NCBI GenBank assembly: GCA_014380705.1
Contig: JACMJI010000205.1
Span: 1 to 9,286, forward strand
Reading direction: 5' to 3'
Length of the DNA: 9,286 bases
Source: Gorillibacterium sp.
GTDB taxonomy: Bacteria; Bacillota; Bacilli; Paenibacillales; NBRC-103111
In this document: piece after piece, positions 1 to 6,967 of the stretch
How the letters are laid out: the number at the start of each line of letters is the position of its first letter
How positions within the stretch are numbered: position 1 is the first letter of the stretch
Program-made: the position numbers and the translations under genes
Notes under the pieces: generated by a model
Databases searched by the model: none
Told to the model about the DNA's origin: nothing
Seen by the model: the letters and a program-made list of their open reading frames with translations, nothing else

Positions 1-39
1 ATCGCCTCCAATCATGGTAACCCGAGTTCCATTAAGCAT
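1..39 (-). CDS. dpaA: Dipicolinate synthase subunit A, N-terminal fragment (partial)
   Basis: Only the first 13 codons are inside the window; they read MLNGTRVTMIGGD. This matches the start of DpaA/SpoVFA proteins, which open with ML-G followed by a hydrophobic strand and an IGGD nucleotide-binding turn. DpaA and DpaB together make dipicolinic acid from a lysine-pathway intermediate in the mother cell during late sporulation. The ATG at 39 is preceded by AAGGGTG (complement of 47-53) at 7 nt. Position supports the call: in B. subtilis spoVFA lies just downstream of pnpA-ylxY-mlpA, as here, and a sigma-K-type promoter lies directly upstream. With so few residues the call rests mostly on synteny and promoter context. 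Confidence 0.75.
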   Translation of the reverse strand, partial: MLNGTRVTMIGGD

Positions 40-74
40 GCTGTCACACCCTTTTTTTGCCGTTATCGTTAAAT

Positions 75-102
75 TATCTTATGCCCCCCAACTGTGATGA
101 GT
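75..102 (-). promoter_or_regulatory. Candidate sigma-K promoter of dpaA
   Basis: Read on the minus strand, CATAAGATA (complement of 75-83) matches the sigma-K -10 consensus CATANNNTA at every fixed position. An AC dinucleotide (complement of 101-102) sits 17 nt upstream, fitting the short sigma-K -35 element. The predicted start near 68 leaves a leader of about 28 nt carrying the dpaA ribosome binding site. The B. subtilis spoVF operon is expressed late in the mother cell, which agrees. The match is seen in the sequence; its use in vivo is inferred. Confidence 0.72.
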
Positions 103-158
103 GAATGACCATATCAAGTAGATCTTGGTGAGTTATGCATTAGATTTTAAGCAAGGAT

Positions 159-193
159 AAACGCTTGTCGGCGTCCTTTGGCGCCGTGCGTTT
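159..193. repeat. Imperfect inverted repeat (orphan hairpin)
   Basis: Outer arms AAACGC (159-164) and GCGTTT (188-193) enclose inner arms CGGCG (169-173) and CGCCG (182-186), with an 8-base loop and an asymmetric internal loop (TTGT against T). It lies about 55 bases upstream of the sigma-K -35 element. No T-tract of useful length follows on either strand, so it is not an obvious terminator. Function unknown. Confidence 0.5.
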
Positions 194-280
194 ACCGATG
201 CGGACTCAGAATGAACCTTACCTAATATTTATACTTTCTGCCCTGATAATAAAAAACGAACATTTTCATTCATCCGTGGT

Positions 281-294
281 GCCGCCCAAGCGGC
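281..294. repeat. Short GC-rich palindromic hairpin
   Basis: GCCGC (281-285) and GCGGC (290-294) form a perfect 5-bp stem with a 4-base loop, extendable by one T-A pair (280/295). It lies just past the operon terminator in the direction of transcription and lacks a T-tract. It may be a secondary 3'-end structure or fortuitous. Confidence 0.35.
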
Positions 295-311
295 ATGGAA
301 GTCTGATAGAG

Positions 312-344
312 AAAAAAAACCGCCCAAGGCAAGCCTGGACGGTT
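312..344 (-). terminator. Intrinsic terminator of the M16-dut-LTA-synthase-like operon
   Basis: On the minus strand a hairpin with arms AACCGTCCAGGC and GCCTTGGGCGGTT forms about 12 base pairs with one bulged T and a 2-base loop. Eight T residues follow directly. It begins about 9 bases after the stop codon of the upstream gene, so it is a textbook factor-independent terminator separating that operon from the dpaA transcription unit. Confidence 0.92.
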
Positions 345-353
345 CAAGTTATA

Positions 354-2207
354 TTATTTACTGACTTTCTCGGGTAGTCCACTTACATAACCATCACATA
401 ACTTCAGCAACTCAAGGGCGGCTGTGTACTCAACTTTTGTTGTTTCCTGATTGTTCTCCCCTTCTGGAAGCGGGTAATTGATCCCATCCGAATACCCTTT
501 GCCAGAGACAAAAATATTCCTGTTCGTAATAAAGGAGCCTGAAGGCAAGTAGTAACGCTGAGGCAATAAATTGAACTGATGATTTAGAATATCCTGGCCA
601 AAGACAATATGATCATTTAGCGAAAGTCCCATTAGATTGGCTATGGTCGGCATTAAATCAATTTGTCCGCCTACTTGGCTATACGTTTCAGCCTGAAGCT
701 TACCTGGAGCAGCTATAATGAGCGGGATATTCATCATATCGGGGTAATGGTAATCCCGTCCAAGCATTTCCTTCAGGAGCGCTTTCTCATGGGTTGTTAG
801 GGAGTAGACAGGTAATCCCATATGATCACCGTACACAACGATAAGGCTGTTATTCCATACACCGTTTGCCTTCAATTCGTCAATGAATAAGCCTAGAGCA
901 TGGTCAGCATAATTCTGGCCCACCAGATAATCACCAACAAACGTGTTTTCATACCGCTCAGGAAGCTTGATCAGCCTTCGATCCTCCGGCATATCAAAAG
1001 GGTGATGGCTGGACATAGAGATCACATTGGAATAGAACGATATCCCTTCATTTTGCATCCTTGCCATTTCTTCTGATGTTTTCTTGTAGAGTATCGGGTC
1101 TGAGGCCCCAAAGAACAAGAAATCCTCGTCCTTAAAAAACTTTTTGTCATAGTACCGATCAAAACCGAGAGAAGTATAAAGCTTCTGTCGATTCCAAAAC
1201 ATCACATCATTCGTATGAAACGTTACGGTTTCGTAGCCTTCGCTCTTAAAAAGCTTAGGTAAGCTTGGCAGGTCCTTATCCACATAGGTTTGCGAAGCAG
1301 CACCATGGGGGGGGACATAAAACGATGTATTCAGAAGATACTCTGCGTCAGATGTATTTCCTTGTCCAGCCTGTTGAAAAAAGTTATCAAAATAAACATT
1401 CTCTTTGGCAAGCTTATTCATATTCGGAGTAATTTCTAGCCCGTCCACTTTTTTGTTAATCAGAAGATCCTGAAAGGCTTCCATCTGCAAAACAATAACA
1501 TTACGACCTTTTGCAATCCCTTGAAAGTTTGCCGTCTCATGATCCAATGGTGTCGCGGATTTTTTAAGATCGCGAATCTCTTCAGGCGTGACATGAATAG
1601 GCTTTCCGCTCACTCTGCCCAAATCTGTAGCGATCGTGTAGATCTGATAATTAACAATCCCCATATGCTGAGCCATCTTCAACTCGTTGACAATGCTACG
1701 GTTTGCCCAAATATTGATAAATGAAATCATCAAAGAAAGAGCCAATATAGCGGACATAAGGGTTTTGTTGCTCGTTTGCTGACGACCCCACAAGCGCATT
1801 TTGGGCAAGTAGGCATATAAAATCATGAAGAGAACGATGTCTGCATAGATAAGCAGGAAGTAAGGGTGCATCAAATGCATGACACTGCCCTTAACCTGAG
1901 TAACCTGTCCCACTTGCTGCAAAGCCCGATACGTTACGATCACGCCGAAGTATTTATAATACATGATGACTGCGAAGTAAATCGAAGTGAGTACGATATT
2001 TACAACCATGTAATAAAGAATCTTACGCTTTTTGGCGAAGCGTTCAATTAGACAGAAGAACACCCAAACTGAAGGGATAGCTGCAACCACAGGAAGGATT
2101 TCGGCAGAGGCTCCAAAGAGTACAAATCCTGAAAGAAATATTTTCAAAATCACGGATAGGGTAAACACAAAAAAAAGAGATTTATAAAATATATAGCTGC
2201 GATTCAA
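354..2207 (-). CDS. LTA synthase family membrane protein (sulfatase-fold glycerol-/alcohol-phosphate transferase)
   Basis: A 617-residue protein with about five membrane segments in the first 170 residues (roughly 8-30, 36-55, 64-84, 116-134, 148-167), then an extracellular sulfatase-fold domain (about 235-560). Family catalytic landmarks are present: metal ligand E243 in QMEAFQ, the nucleophile T285 in GNTSDAEY, the W338-x-R340 pair, the HH at 401-402 in SSHHPF, and D461-H462 in YGDHMG. Length and layout fit LtaS and its paralogues (YfnI, YqgS, YvgJ), which polymerise or prime glycerol-phosphate chains on a lipid anchor; which of these activities it has cannot be told. The start is TTG at 2207 with GGAGG about 8 nt upstream. 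It follows dut by 28 bases and ends just before a strong terminator, so it is the last gene of that operon. A cell-envelope gene at this site is unusual next to dpaA. Confidence 0.9.
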   Translation of the reverse strand: MNRSYIFYKSLFFVFTLSVILKIFLSGFVLFGASAEILPVVAAIPSVWVFFCLIERFAKKRKILYYMVVNIVLTSIYFAVIMYYKYFGVIVTYRALQQVGQVTQVKGSVMHLMHPYFLLIYADIVLFMILYAYLPKMRLWGRQQTSNKTLMSAILALSLMISFINIWANRSIVNELKMAQHMGIVNYQIYTIATDLGRVSGKPIHVTPEEIRDLKKSATPLDHETANFQGIAKGRNVIVLQMEAFQDLLINKKVDGLEITPNMNKLAKENVYFDNFFQQAGQGNTSDAEYLLNTSFYVPPHGAASQTYVDKDLPSLPKLFKSEGYETVTFHTNDVMFWNRQKLYTSLGFDRYYDKKFFKDEDFLFFGASDPILYKKTSEEMARMQNEGISFYSNVISMSSHHPFDMPEDRRLIKLPERYENTFVGDYLVGQNYADHALGLFIDELKANGVWNNSLIVVYGDHMGLPVYSLTTHEKALLKEMLGRDYHYPDMMNIPLIIAAPGKLQAETYSQVGGQIDLMPTIANLMGLSLNDHIVFGQDILNHQFNLLPQRYYLPSGSFITNRNIFVSGKGYSDGINYPLPEGENNQETTKVEYTAALELLKLCDGYVSGLPEKVSK

Positions 2208-2235
2208 GATGATTCCTCCGATTCCTTAGAAAAGC

Positions 2236-2685
2236 CTATGTCCTTCCTGTATGTCCAAAACCACCTTCACCACGAATGGTTTCAGGCAATTCGTCGGTTT
2301 CCACAAGCAGACATTGGGGCACCAACTGGAAAACCATTTGAGCAATACGCTCTCGTCGGTTGATTAGGAAAGGTTCTTGTCCCAGGTTGATTAGAAGCAC
2401 TTTAACCTCACCGCGATAATCAGCGTCAATTGTACCGGGTGTGTTCAAACAGGTTACACCATGTTTATAGGCTAAACCGCTGCGTGGCCTTATCTGCGCT
2501 TCCAGCTCCCCAGGCATCGCCATTTGAAAGCCAACCGGAACAAGCATACGTTGACCTGGCTTAAGCTCCACAGGCTCTGTTACAGCAGCGTACAGATCAT
2601 ATCCAGCAGCAAGCTCTGACATTTTCTCTGGAATTGGAATATCTTCATTTCCGGCAAGCTTTTTTATCAGGACGTTATATGACAA
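2236..2685 (-). CDS. dut: dUTP diphosphatase (trimeric dUTPase)
   Basis: Hydrolyses dUTP to dUMP and pyrophosphate, keeping uracil out of DNA and feeding dTMP synthesis. The 149-residue length is typical of the homotrimeric family. All five motifs are visible: I, AAGYDLYAA (about 26-34); II, RPRSGLA (66-72); III, GTIDADYRGE (84-93) with the catalytic Asp at 87 and uracil-stacking Tyr at 90; IV, RIAQMVFQ (113-120); V, the glycine-rich RGEGGFGHTGR (138-148). Motif V has His where Ser or Ala is common. The reading frame stays open well upstream, but homology starts with SYNVLIKKL. The TTG at 2685 is chosen because a perfect AGGAGGG lies 6 nt upstream. The gene overlaps the end of the M16 protease gene by 11 bases, implying translational coupling. 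Confidence 0.95.
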   Translation of the reverse strand: MSYNVLIKKLAGNEDIPIPEKMSELAAGYDLYAAVTEPVELKPGQRMLVPVGFQMAMPGELEAQIRPRSGLAYKHGVTCLNTPGTIDADYRGEVKVLLINLGQEPFLINRRERIAQMVFQLVPQCLLVETDELPETIRGEGGFGHTGRT

Positions 2686-3928
2686 ACATATCCCTCCTGA
2701 CATCTTTAATTGCCTTATCTGATTCACCAACCATCGCAATAGCAAAGGGACGACTGAACATATCCGATATAACGGTACGAATATTATCCATGGATACATC
2801 CTCGATCTGAGCAATGATCTCATCAATCGAATCATGCTTGCCTAGCATCAGCTCATTCTTCCCGATCCGGTTCATCCGGCTGCCTGAGCTTTCTAGACCT
2901 AGGATTAGACTTCCTTTTAATTGTTCTTTCCCTCTATGCAGCTCCGCCGATGTCAATCCATTATTGATAAAATCACTGAGAAGCTCCATTGTCAGCTTTA
3001 GAACCTCTTCCGTCTGCTTAGGTGCTGTTCCAGCATATATGGTAAACAATCCACTGTCCGCATGAGCAGAATGATAGGAATAAACGGAATAAGCAAGTCC
3101 ACGCTTCTCACGAATCTCCTGAAAAAGACGAGAGCTCATTCCTCCACCTATTGCATTATTGAGTAAAACCATTGCATAAAGACGATCATCTGCAAGGGCG
3201 CAACCTGGCAGAGAAAGACATATGTGGTTTTGTTCTGTCTTTTTGGAGTAGAAGACCGCTTCAGACATAAAAGATGGCGAAGTAATAAAGCTAGTCTTTC
3301 CTTGTACAGAAAAAGCACCAAAATGTGCTTCCAGCAGCTCCAGAATGTTATCTGGATAGTTGCCAGCAACAGCAATAACGGTATCTGGAATACTATACCG
3401 CTCCTTCATATAGTCTTTCATGCCCTCTGGAGTAAGGGTAAGCAGATTCTTCTCCGTCCCAAGTATTGCATACCCTAGCGGGTGTGAGCCATATGCAGCC
3501 TGTGCTAGCAGGTCGTGGACGAGGTCGTCCGGTGTATCCTCATACATGGCAATTTCCTCGAGGATAACATTCCTTTCCTTATCCATCTCCGCTTGATCAA
3601 ATTGAGAGTTGAAGAACATATCTGCTAGGACGTCAACTGCGATTGGAAGATGCTCATCCAATACTTTTGCATAGTAGCAGGTATATTCTTTTGTCGTAAA
3701 AGCGTTAACATTCCCGCCGATGCCATCAAAAATGTCTGCAATATCTTTCGCACTGTGCTGCTCGGTGCCTTTGAAGAGCATGTGCTCGATAAAATGTGAT
3801 ATACCGTTTCTCTCGGGTGTTTCGTTGCGGGAGCCTGTTCCTACCCAAATTCCAAATGAGACCGAACGCAAGGTCGGGATTTTCTCTAAAACAATCCTGA
3901 GCCCATTTGATAATTGTTGTTTAATCAC
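2675..3928 (-). CDS. mlpA: M16 family (pitrilysin-type) zinc metallopeptidase
   Basis: A 417-residue protein with the inverted zinc motif HFIEH (residues 45-49, ligands H45 and H49, catalytic E48) and the distal glutamate ligand at about E125 in ILEEIAMYED. The C-terminal half carries GGGMSSRLF (261-269) and the R-Y-type motif KRGLAYSVYS (275-284). Both M16 halves are in one chain, as in processing-peptidase-like bacterial members. The B. subtilis counterpart at this locus is MlpA (YmxG), linked to regulation of extracellular protease production; the substrate here is unknown. Start is GTG at 3928 with GGAGG 6 nt upstream. It is the first gene of the M16-dut-LTA-synthase-like operon and sits just after the ylxY remnant. 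A -10-like TATACT (complement of 3957-3962) lies 28 nt upstream of the start but without a good -35 element. Confidence 0.92.
   Translation of the reverse strand: MIKQQLSNGLRIVLEKIPTLRSVSFGIWVGTGSRNETPERNGISHFIEHMLFKGTEQHSAKDIADIFDGIGGNVNAFTTKEYTCYYAKVLDEHLPIAVDVLADMFFNSQFDQAEMDKERNVILEEIAMYEDTPDDLVHDLLAQAAYGSHPLGYAILGTEKNLLTLTPEGMKDYMKERYSIPDTVIAVAGNYPDNILELLEAHFGAFSVQGKTSFITSPSFMSEAVFYSKKTEQNHICLSLPGCALADDRLYAMVLLNNAIGGGMSSRLFQEIREKRGLAYSVYSYHSAHADSGLFTIYAGTAPKQTEEVLKLTMELLSDFINNGLTSAELHRGKEQLKGSLILGLESSGSRMNRIGKNELMLGKHDSIDEIIAQIEDVSMDNIRTVISDMFSRPFAIAMVGESDKAIKDVRRDMFVI
2692..2698 (-). promoter_or_regulatory. Ribosome binding site that fixes the dut start
   Basis: AGGAGGG lies inside the last codons of the upstream protease gene, 6 nt before the TTG at 2685. 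An ATG closer to it (complement of 2687-2689) is in the protease frame and encodes its Met414, so it cannot start dut. An in-frame ATG further upstream (complement of 2701-2703) would lie 5' of this site. Confidence 0.75.
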
Positions 3929-3972
3929 GAAGTACCTCCATCATTCTGATTGTGTAAGTATAATTCTGCATC

Positions 3973-4240
3973 TTATTTTTTATACGAATGGGTCAACCTT
4001 TTGCTTTTGATCACTTGGATGATACTATGAAGCGCCTCGGTTACAGACGATGTTGGATGCATGAGAATGATGGCACCCGGTTCGAGACGGGAGGATACTT
4101 TTTTACTATATCGTCTGGAGAAGGTTTCGTCCAATTGTATCCAACATCCACAAAAATTTGCCATCAAAGAAGAATGTAGCATGAACGTTTTCTTTATTCA
4201 ACATGTCCAGGATTGGCGGAATGAATTCGTCGCCTAATAG
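3973..4240 (-). pseudogene. ylxY: Remnant of a YlxY-type polysaccharide deacetylase-like gene
   Basis: Three short pieces of one deacetylase-type protein appear in successive frames. First (about 4240-4135): GDEFIPPILDML then ATFFFDGK, the start of the NodB-like domain, running directly into LWMLDTI, which normally lies near the domain's end. About 90-100 residues between them, including the usual HxxxH metal motif, are missing (junction near 4150-4158). Second (about 4135-4105): WTKPSPDDIVKK in another frame, consistent with loss of 4 bases near 4132-4136. Third: VSSRLEPGAIILMHPT and following residues to a TAA at 3973, reached by a frameshift in a six-A run (complement of 4099-4104). No N-terminal region or start with a ribosome binding site is present. 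B. subtilis has intact ylxY at exactly this position between pnpA and mlpA. The remnant call is firm; the exact lesions are inferred from family memory. Confidence 0.85.
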
Positions 4241-4249
4241 AAAGAAAGT

Positions 4250-4275
4250 AAAAAAACTCCTTGCGGAGTCCTTTT
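4250..4275 (-). terminator. Intrinsic terminator downstream of pnp
   Basis: On the minus strand, AAAAGGACTCC, loop GCAA, GGAGTTTTTTT forms an A/G-T-rich stem of up to 11 pairs (5 strong ones in the centre) running into a T-tract. It begins about 68 bases after the pnp stop. Another 6-bp hairpin, TTGCTC-GTT-GAGCAA (complement of 4283-4297), precedes it without a T-tract. The terminator lies upstream of the ylxY remnant, so the M16 operon needs its own promoter or readthrough. Confidence 0.75.
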
Positions 4276-4342
4276 GTGACGATTGCTCAACGAGCAAAAC
4301 CAACCGGTCGGAATAGTCAACTAAACCCAACCGGTTCCATTA

Positions 4343-6535
4343 TCATCTATCGGTTCTCGGTCCCCGTGATCCTTGTCCACTACTACCGGAACGGCTTGGT
4401 CCACTTGAACCCGAGCGAGCAGGGTCGCGACGAACGACTTCCGTCGATGCAGTTGGGTCAAGAAACGCTTTATGAGAAAGGTTAATGCGACCCTGTTGGT
4501 CAACTTCCGTTACCTTAACGGTAAGCGTATCACCTACAGATACGACATCCTCTGTATTTACCACACGTTCAGTAGACAATTGTGAAATATGAACGAGCCC
4601 TTCCTTGCCTGGAAGCACTTCAACAAAGGCACCAAACTTCTCAACGCGCTTCACTGTACCCACATAAATTTCACCAACAACCACATCACGAACGATACCT
4701 TCGATTATAGAACGAGCTTTGTCATTCATCTCTTGGTTAGAGGATGCAATGAATACCTTACCGTCTTGTTCAATATCGATTTTAACGCCGGTTTCTTCAA
4801 TGATTTTATTAATAATCTTACCGCCTGCCCCAATAACATCACGGATCTTGTCAGGGTTAATCTGCATGATAATGATCTTAGGCGCATAAGGGGAAAGCTC
4901 TTTACGAGGCTCAGCAATCGTCGTAAGCATTTTGTCCATGATGAAAATCCGACCTTTATAAGCCTGTTTAAGCGCCTCTGCTAGGATCTCACGATTGATG
5001 CCATTGATTTTGATGTCCATTTGAATAGCTGTTACGCCTTTTCTTGTTCCAGCAACCTTAAAGTCCATATCACCCAAGTGGTCTTCCATACCTTGGATGT
5101 CTGTAAGGATCGACACGTGGTCTCCATCCTTAATTAGACCCATTGCTACACCAGCAACCGGTGCTTTAATTGGCACACCTGCATCCATCATCGCCATACA
5201 GGCTGCACAGATACTAGCTTGCGAGGTAGAACCGTTGGACTCAAGAATTTCGGAAACGATACGAATGGTATATGGGAATTCTGCTTCGTCGGGCAGGATC
5301 ATTTGCAGCGCTCTTTCACCAAGAGCACCATGTCCAATTTCCCGGCGACCTGGAGCGCGGAGCGGTCTAGCTTCTCCTACACTAAATGGAGGGAAGTTGT
5401 AATGGAGCATAAACCGTTTGGTTTCTTCCAGATCAATCCCATCCAAAGATTGAATGTCTCCAAGAGCTCCTAACGTACAAATGCTAAGTGCCTGTGTTTG
5501 TCCACGTGTGAACAATGCAGAACCATGGGTCCTAGGAAGCAGTGACGTCTCTCCACTGATCGGACGGACTTCATCTAATCCACGACCATCTGGGCGAACT
5601 TTATCATGCGTGATCAAGCGACGAACCTCTTCTTTAACGATGTCATAAAGTACTTCCTTGACGTCGTCAATCTTGTCCATTTCATCAGCATACACTTCCT
5701 TGAAGTGATCAACTGTCTCAGCATTTACCAAATCAATCGCATCCTGACGAGCATGCTTCTCATTGATCCTAACCGCTTCAACAAGACGGTTTGACGCATA
5801 TTCGCGTACCTTGGCATTGACTTCATTGTCCACTTGAGCCAAGATAATATCCATTTTGGGCTTTGCTACATCAAGGGCAAACTTCTCGATCTCAGCCACG
5901 ATTCGCTTGATTTCTTCGTGACCAAACATGATGGCCTCAAGCATGATTTCTTCCGAAACCTCGTGTGCTTCGGCCTCAACCATCATGATGGCATCCTTGG
6001 TACCGGATACAACAAGGTACAATTCAGAAACAGCCGACTGAGCAATCGTTGGGTTAATAACGAACTCGCCGTCTACTCGTCCTACAATAACGCCGCCGAT
6101 TGGTCCATTAAAGGGAACATTTGAGATCGTCAGCGCTGCTGATGTTCCGATCATCGCCGCGATTTCCGGGCTATTGTCATGTTCAACACTCATGACCATA
6201 TTAACGATCTGTACATCATTGCGGAAGCCTTCCGGAAATAATGGCCGGATGGGTCGGTCGGTCAGACGGCTGGATAGGATCGCCTTCTGAGAAGGACGTC
6301 CTTCACGTTTGATATAACCACCGGGAATTTTACCAACGGCATACATTTTTTCTTCGTAATTGACCGTAAGCGGGAAAAAATCAAGGTCTTTCGGGCCAGG
6401 TGATGCGGTAACGGTACAAAGAACCGCTGTATCCCCATAACGAACCATAACGGCACCGTTTGCTTGTTTGGCAAACTTACCCGTTTCTAAGCTAAATGTC
6501 CGACCAGCTAGTTCAAACTGAATTTTCTTTTCCAT
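4343..6535 (-). CDS. pnp: Polyribonucleotide nucleotidyltransferase (PNPase)
   Basis: A phosphorolytic 3'-to-5' exoribonuclease of the RNA degradation machinery, 730 residues, near the family's usual length. Order of domains: first RNase PH-like core (about 1-230), helical linker (about 240-310), second RNase PH-like core (about 315-545), KH domain (about 552-612, loop IGAGGK) and S1 domain (about 620-688). Catalytic residues are intact in [11 protein letters not shown]485, D491 and K493 align with E. coli D486, D492 and K494. The phosphate-binding STSQ (436-439) and the RNA-contacting KREGRPS (76-82) are present. The C-terminal 25 residues are a Ser/Gly/Arg tail with RSGSSG twice. Start is ATG at 6535 with AGGAGG 5 nt upstream. 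It is 162 bases downstream of rpsO, the classical rpsO-pnp pairing. Confidence 0.98.
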   Translation of the reverse strand: MEKKIQFELAGRTFSLETGKFAKQANGAVMVRYGDTAVLCTVTASPGPKDLDFFPLTVNYEEKMYAVGKIPGGYIKREGRPSQKAILSSRLTDRPIRPLFPEGFRNDVQIVNMVMSVEHDNSPEIAAMIGTSAALTISNVPFNGPIGGVIVGRVDGEFVINPTIAQSAVSELYLVVSGTKDAIMMVEAEAHEVSEEIMLEAIMFGHEEIKRIVAEIEKFALDVAKPKMDIILAQVDNEVNAKVREYASNRLVEAVRINEKHARQDAIDLVNAETVDHFKEVYADEMDKIDDVKEVLYDIVKEEVRRLITHDKVRPDGRGLDEVRPISGETSLLPRTHGSALFTRGQTQALSICTLGALGDIQSLDGIDLEETKRFMLHYNFPPFSVGEARPLRAPGRREIGHGALGERALQMILPDEAEFPYTIRIVSEILESNGSTSQASICAACMAMMDAGVPIKAPVAGVAMGLIKDGDHVSILTDIQGMEDHLGDMDFKVAGTRKGVTAIQMDIKINGINREILAEALKQAYKGRIFIMDKMLTTIAEPRKELSPYAPKIIIMQINPDKIRDVIGAGGKIINKIIEETGVKIDIEQDGKVFIASSNQEMNDKARSIIEGIVRDVVVGEIYVGTVKRVEKFGAFVEVLPGKEGLVHISQLSTERVVNTEDVVSVGDTLTVKVTEVDQQGRINLSHKAFLDPTASTEVVRRDPARSGSSGPSRSGSSGQGSRGPRTDR

Positions 6536-6631
6536 AACTACCTCCTGCTTCTAACAAATTTCAAATCCATATGTCTTTATAAAGAATTTACCATAGTGGG
6601 AGCATTTATTTAAAAAATTCTTATGTAGATG

Positions 6632-6682
6632 AAAAAGCAACCTTGTTGCCCGTGCGCCGGGCACGGGGGAACATCGGTTGCT
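6632..6682 (-). terminator. Long hairpin with T-tract between rpsO and pnp
   Basis: Outer arms AGCAACC (complement of 6676-6682) and GGTTGCT (6636-6642) enclose a short GTT/AAC helix and an inner CCCGTGC/GCACGGG stem with a 5-base loop. That totals about 17 pairs broken by small internal loops, and the T's right after the outer arm form a 5-base run. It begins about 15 bases after the rpsO stop. It should act as a terminator or attenuator, with pnp reached by readthrough or a promoter of its own; it could also serve as a processing site, as the hairpin in the E. coli pnp leader does. Confidence 0.82.
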
Positions 6683-6697
6683 TCCCTCTTCTGTGAA

Positions 6698-6967
6698 TTA
6701 CCTGCGAAGACCAAGTTTTTCGATCAATGCACTGTACCGTTTAACGTCTTTGTTCTTTAAGTAAGCCAGCAGCTTACGACGCTGTCCTACCATTTTGAGC
6801 AAACCGCGACGGGAATGATGATCCTTCTTGTGTTCACGAAAATGGGTAGTTAAGTTAACGATGTTCTGGGTAAGAATGGCAACTTGAACTTCTGGCGACC
6901 CGGTATCCGTATTGTGTACCTTGTGCTCGTTGATCAGTTCCAACTTACGCTCTTGTGTTAATGCCAT
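6698..6967 (-). CDS. rpsO: Small ribosomal subunit protein S15
   Basis: An 89-residue primary 16S rRNA binding protein of the 30S subunit, exactly the usual length. It shows DTGSPEVQ (21-28), the rRNA-contacting block [16 protein letters not shown] (41-56) and the C-terminal basic helix ending IEKLGLRR. H42, D49 and S52 (counting Met) correspond to the residues known to contact the three-way junction of 16S rRNA. Start is ATG at 6967, with a perfect AGGAGGTGA (complement of 6974-6982) 6 nt upstream. A promoter and structured leader of its own lie upstream, and a strong hairpin follows, so it can be expressed as a monocistronic mRNA. Confidence 0.98.
   Translation of the reverse strand: MALTQERKLELINEHKVHNTDTGSPEVQVAILTQNIVNLTTHFREHKKDHHSRRGLLKMVGQRRKLLAYLKNKDVKRYSALIEKLGLRR

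Larger units (their letters stand above)
40..353. other. 314-base intergenic region between the LTA-synthase-like gene and dpaA
   Basis: No convincing gene is present on either strand. The region holds, in minus-strand order, the terminator of the upstream operon (312-344), a small GC-rich hairpin (281-294), an imperfect inverted repeat (159-193), the sigma-K-type promoter (75-102) and the dpaA ribosome binding site (47-53). B. subtilis has the small gene ymxH between mlpA and spoVFA; I find no recognisable ymxH coding sequence here. The stretch 194-280 shows nothing else I can name. Confidence 0.7.

Noticed and set aside
165..377. Plus-strand 70-codon open frame in the gap next to dpaA
   Set aside because: It has no ribosome binding site or recognisable motif, and it runs through the minus-strand terminator and the end of the LTA-synthase-like gene.
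2686..2835. Longer dUTPase starting near 2835
   Set aside because: The extra residues are the M16 protease end read in another frame; dUTPase homology begins after the TTG at 2685.
3957..3996. TTGACC and TATACT as a promoter pair for the M16 operon
   Set aside because: The spacer is 28 bases, far outside the 16-18 range; TATACT alone is too weak to list as a promoter.
4297..4335. Two copies of an AACCGGT-containing motif between the pnp stop and its terminator
   Set aside because: The shared core is too short and occurs only twice; no mobile-element or attachment-site context is visible.
4589..4984. Plus-strand 131-codon open frame inside pnp
   Set aside because: It is the antisense shadow of a strongly conserved coding region (KH and core domain of PNPase), with no family resemblance of its own.
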